Shown in pieces: positions 32,189-33,847 of a DNA stretch of 33,847 nt. The notes beneath the pieces were generated by a model that worked only from the letters and a program-made list of their open reading frames with translations, was not told the origin of the DNA and made no database searches. The position numbers and the translations under genes are program-made. Source of the stretch: Halopseudomonas aestusnigri (lineage in GTDB: Bacteria > Pseudomonadota > Gammaproteobacteria > Pseudomonadales > Pseudomonadaceae); NCBI RefSeq assembly GCF_002197985.1, contig NZ_NBYK01000020.1, positions 1 to 33,847 of the forward strand, read 5' to 3'. The stretch's first letter is position 1. The number at the start of each line of letters is the position of its first letter.

Positions 32189-33139
32189 ATGCAATCACTA
32201 CCCCTTATCTCCGTCGCCGGCCTGAACAGCGAAGACCCCGCCGTCCGAGCCGAAACCGCCCGCCAGCTGGGCGTTGCCTGCCGTGAAATCGGCTTCTTCT
32301 ACGCCGTCGATCACGGCATTCCGGAAGAGGTCATGGCCAGCGCGTTCGCCAACTCCAAACGGGTGTTCGAGCTGCCGCTGGAAACCAAGCAGGAGATGTC
32401 GATCAAGAAGTCGCCGCACAACCGCGGCTACGTCGCCATGGCCGACGAAAAGCTCAACCCGGAAGCGGGTGCCGACATGAAGGAAGCCTTCAACATCGGC
32501 ACCGACTTCCCGGCCGATCACCCGGACGTACTGGCCGGCAAGCCGTTCCGCGGCGTCAACTTCTGGCCGCCAATCGACGGCTGGCGTGAAGCCATGCTCG
32601 GCTACTTCGACGGCTGCCTGAACCTTGGCCGGCTGATCCACAAGGGTTTTGCAATCGACCTGGGCCTGCCGGAAGACTTCTTCGTTCAGCACCTGACCAG
32701 CCCCATCGCCACCCTGCGCATGCTGCGCTACCCCGCCAGCGCCGGTCAGATCGACCGCGAAGACGGCGGCGCCGGTGCTCACACCGACTACGGCAACATT
32801 ACTCTGCTGGCCACCGACAAGGTTGCCGGCCTGCAGGTACTGACCCGTCAGGGCCAATGGATCGACGCCCCACACGTACCGGGCGCCTTCGTCTGCAACA
32901 TCGGCGACTGTCTGATGCGCTGGAGCAACGACACCTACGTCTCCACCCCGCACCGCGTCCGCCCGCCGGAGCAGGAACGCTACTCCATCGCCTTCTTCCT
33001 GGAAGTAAACCCCGACTCCATCGTCGACCCGCGCGACGTGATTCCGGGCGAAGCGCCGAAGTACGAGCCGATCAGCTGCGCCGAATACCTCGCCGCGCGC
33101 CTGAATGCCACGTACGAGCATCGGGTAGAGCCATCGTAG
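32189..33139 (+). CDS. Second isopenicillin-N-synthase-like 2-oxoglutarate/Fe(II) oxygenase
   Basis: 316 residues. Seen: LPLISVAGLNSEDP, ACREIGFFYAVDHGIP in the N-terminal domain; iron ligands His198 and Asp200 (GAHTDYGNITLL) and His255 (STPHRV); 2-oxoglutarate-binding RYS (Arg264, Ser266); and KSPHNRGYVAMADEKLNP as in bacterial IPNS-like oxygenases. It is only distantly similar to the 13075 protein, so the two are not a recent duplication. The ATG at 32189 follows AGGAG; a small hairpin GACTGC-N6-GCAGTC (32159-32176) ends directly against that site and might modulate translation. It lies 32 bp after the amidohydrolase, probably co-transcribed. The substrate is unknown. Confidence 0.85.
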   Translation: MQSLPLISVAGLNSEDPAVRAETARQLGVACREIGFFYAVDHGIPEEVMASAFANSKRVFELPLETKQEMSIKKSPHNRGYVAMADEKLNPEAGADMKEAFNIGTDFPADHPDVLAGKPFRGVNFWPPIDGWREAMLGYFDGCLNLGRLIHKGFAIDLGLPEDFFVQHLTSPIATLRMLRYPASAGQIDREDGGAGAHTDYGNITLLATDKVAGLQVLTRQGQWIDAPHVPGAFVCNIGDCLMRWSNDTYVSTPHRVRPPEQERYSIAFFLEVNPDSIVDPRDVIPGEAPKYEPISCAEYLAARLNATYEHRVEPS

Positions 33140-33158
33140 GGCACAGCGTGCTGTGCCC
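33139..33158. repeat. Palindrome of the array family, abutting the last gene
   Basis: GGGCACAGC-GT-GCTGTGCCC begins at the stop codon of the oxygenase gene. It is a divergent member of the GGGCACGGC/GCCGTGCCC palindromes found four more times in the array that follows. It may serve as the transcript-end hairpin. Confidence 0.65.
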
Positions 33159-33205
33159 ATGCCGCCTCCACCCCCACACCATTGCTCTACTTCTGCGCCG
33201 CTATT

Positions 33206-33847
33206 GATCGTTCCCACGCTCCGCGTGGGAATGCCCCGACAGGGCGCTCTGCGCCCGTTCCTGACTGCTGCACCATCCCGTAGGGGCACGGCATGCCGTG
33301 CCCGTACTGCCCCCATCACCGCACCGCTGCTCGACCTCTGCGCCGCTATTGATCGTTCCCACGCTCCGCGTGGGAATGCCCAGACAGGGCGCTCTGCACC
33401 AATCCCAGACGGCTTTGATCGTTCCCACGCGCCAGCCAGGACACTCTGCGTCACCACACCGTCCCGTAGGGCCACGGCATGCCGTGGCCGTGCTGCCTCC
33501 ATCCCTGCACAGCTGCTCGACCTCTGCGCCGCTATTGATCGTTCCCACGCTCCGCGTGGGAATGCCCCGATAGGGCGCTCTGCGCCCATTCCAGACCGCG
33601 GCACAATCCCCGTAGGGGCACGGCATGCCGTGCCCGCGCTACCTCTATCACCGCACCATGGCTCAACATACGCGCTGCCTTGATCGTTCCCACGCTCCGC
33701 GTGGGAACGCCCCGATAGGGCGCTCTGCGTCCATTCCTGACTGCTTCACCATCCTCGTAACGGCACAGCATGCCGTGCCCGTGCTACATCCATCACCACA
33801 CCATTGCTCTACTTCTGCGCCGATATCTAACCCGCCTTTCGCCTTCT
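33206..33847. repeat. Array of composite REP-type palindromic repeats
   Basis: No gene is supported from 33140 to the right edge. Five units begin with GATCGTTCCCACGC at 33206, 33351, 33417 (degenerate), 33537 and 33681, spaced 145, 66, 120 and 144 bp. A full unit contains three palindromes: TTCCCACGC-TCC-GCGTGGGAA, GGGCGC-TCT-GCGCCC, and GGGCACGGC-AT-GCCGTGCCC preceded by CCGTAG. It then has a non-palindromic linker ending CTCTGCGCCGCTATT. The first hairpin equals that of the REP doublets flanking the RAYT at 14161, so that transposase is a plausible mobiliser. The array continues past the window. Short reading frames across it are artefacts of the repeats. Confidence 0.85.

Noticed and set aside
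33153-33771. Several open frames of 79-176 codons across the right-end repeats
   Set aside because: Their translations simply repeat the REP units (for example IVPTLRVGMPR) in both strands.
33206-33847. CRISPR array at the right edge
   Set aside because: Repeats are palindromic REP-like units with irregular spacing and conserved linkers, not short direct repeats with unique spacers; no cas genes are present.

Overview
The window reads like a chromosomal segment from a GC-rich gammaproteobacterium of the Pseudomonas/Halopseudomonas kind. The evidence is the set of purine-catabolism proteins, the REP elements with a RAYT transposase, and the overall codon use. The genus is an inference. The exception is the first ~1.3 kb, which is visibly AT-rich and holds the 3' part of a retron-type reverse transcriptase fused to a TOPRIM-like domain, probably acquired horizontally.

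Layout. 1-1328: truncated retron RT-TOPRIM gene. 1477-8401: housekeeping or accessory genes: a pirin-family protein (minus), a membrane sulfatase-fold phosphoethanolamine-transferase-like protein (plus), and an RND efflux permease/adaptor pair (minus). 8625-9674: a persulfide-dioxygenase-like metallo-hydrolase fused to a rhodanese domain. 9915-33139: a purine uptake and degradation island of about 23 kb. 33139-33847: a gene-free array of palindromic (REP-type) repeats.

The purine island encodes a nearly complete route from extracellular purine or nucleoside to glyoxylate and urea. Uptake uses a Tsx/OmpK-like outer-membrane channel (26788), a BMP-family periplasmic binding protein (9915) and a BMP-type ABC ATPase with two permeases (23189-26730). 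Guanine is deaminated by GuaD. XdhA/XdhB with the maturation factor XdhC make urate. PuuD, a membrane urate hydroxylase with a cytochrome c motif, oxidises urate, and UraH and UraD finish the conversion to allantoin. PuuE, Alc and AllA then yield glyoxylate plus urea. No urease lies in the window. The island also carries two further nucleobase-deaminase-like amidohydrolases (11163 and 30810) and two isopenicillin-N-synthase-like 2-oxoglutarate/Fe(II) oxygenases (13075 and 32189). The oxygenases have no role in the textbook pathway and are the best candidates for undescribed chemistry.

Regulation. Five candidate sigma-54 promoters with the canonical GG-N10-GC core lie upstream of the binding protein, the 11163 deaminase, the 13075 oxygenase, xdhA and the ABC ATPase. 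The last two are back to back in one 262-bp divergent region. This suggests nitrogen-limitation control by RpoN with an activator that is not in the window. A RutR-like TetR regulator is translationally coupled to puuE. Most gene junctions in the two main operons overlap or are within a few bases.

A RAYT transposase (14161-14694), bracketed by inverted REP doublets, sits after puuD. The REP hairpins match those of the array at the right edge.
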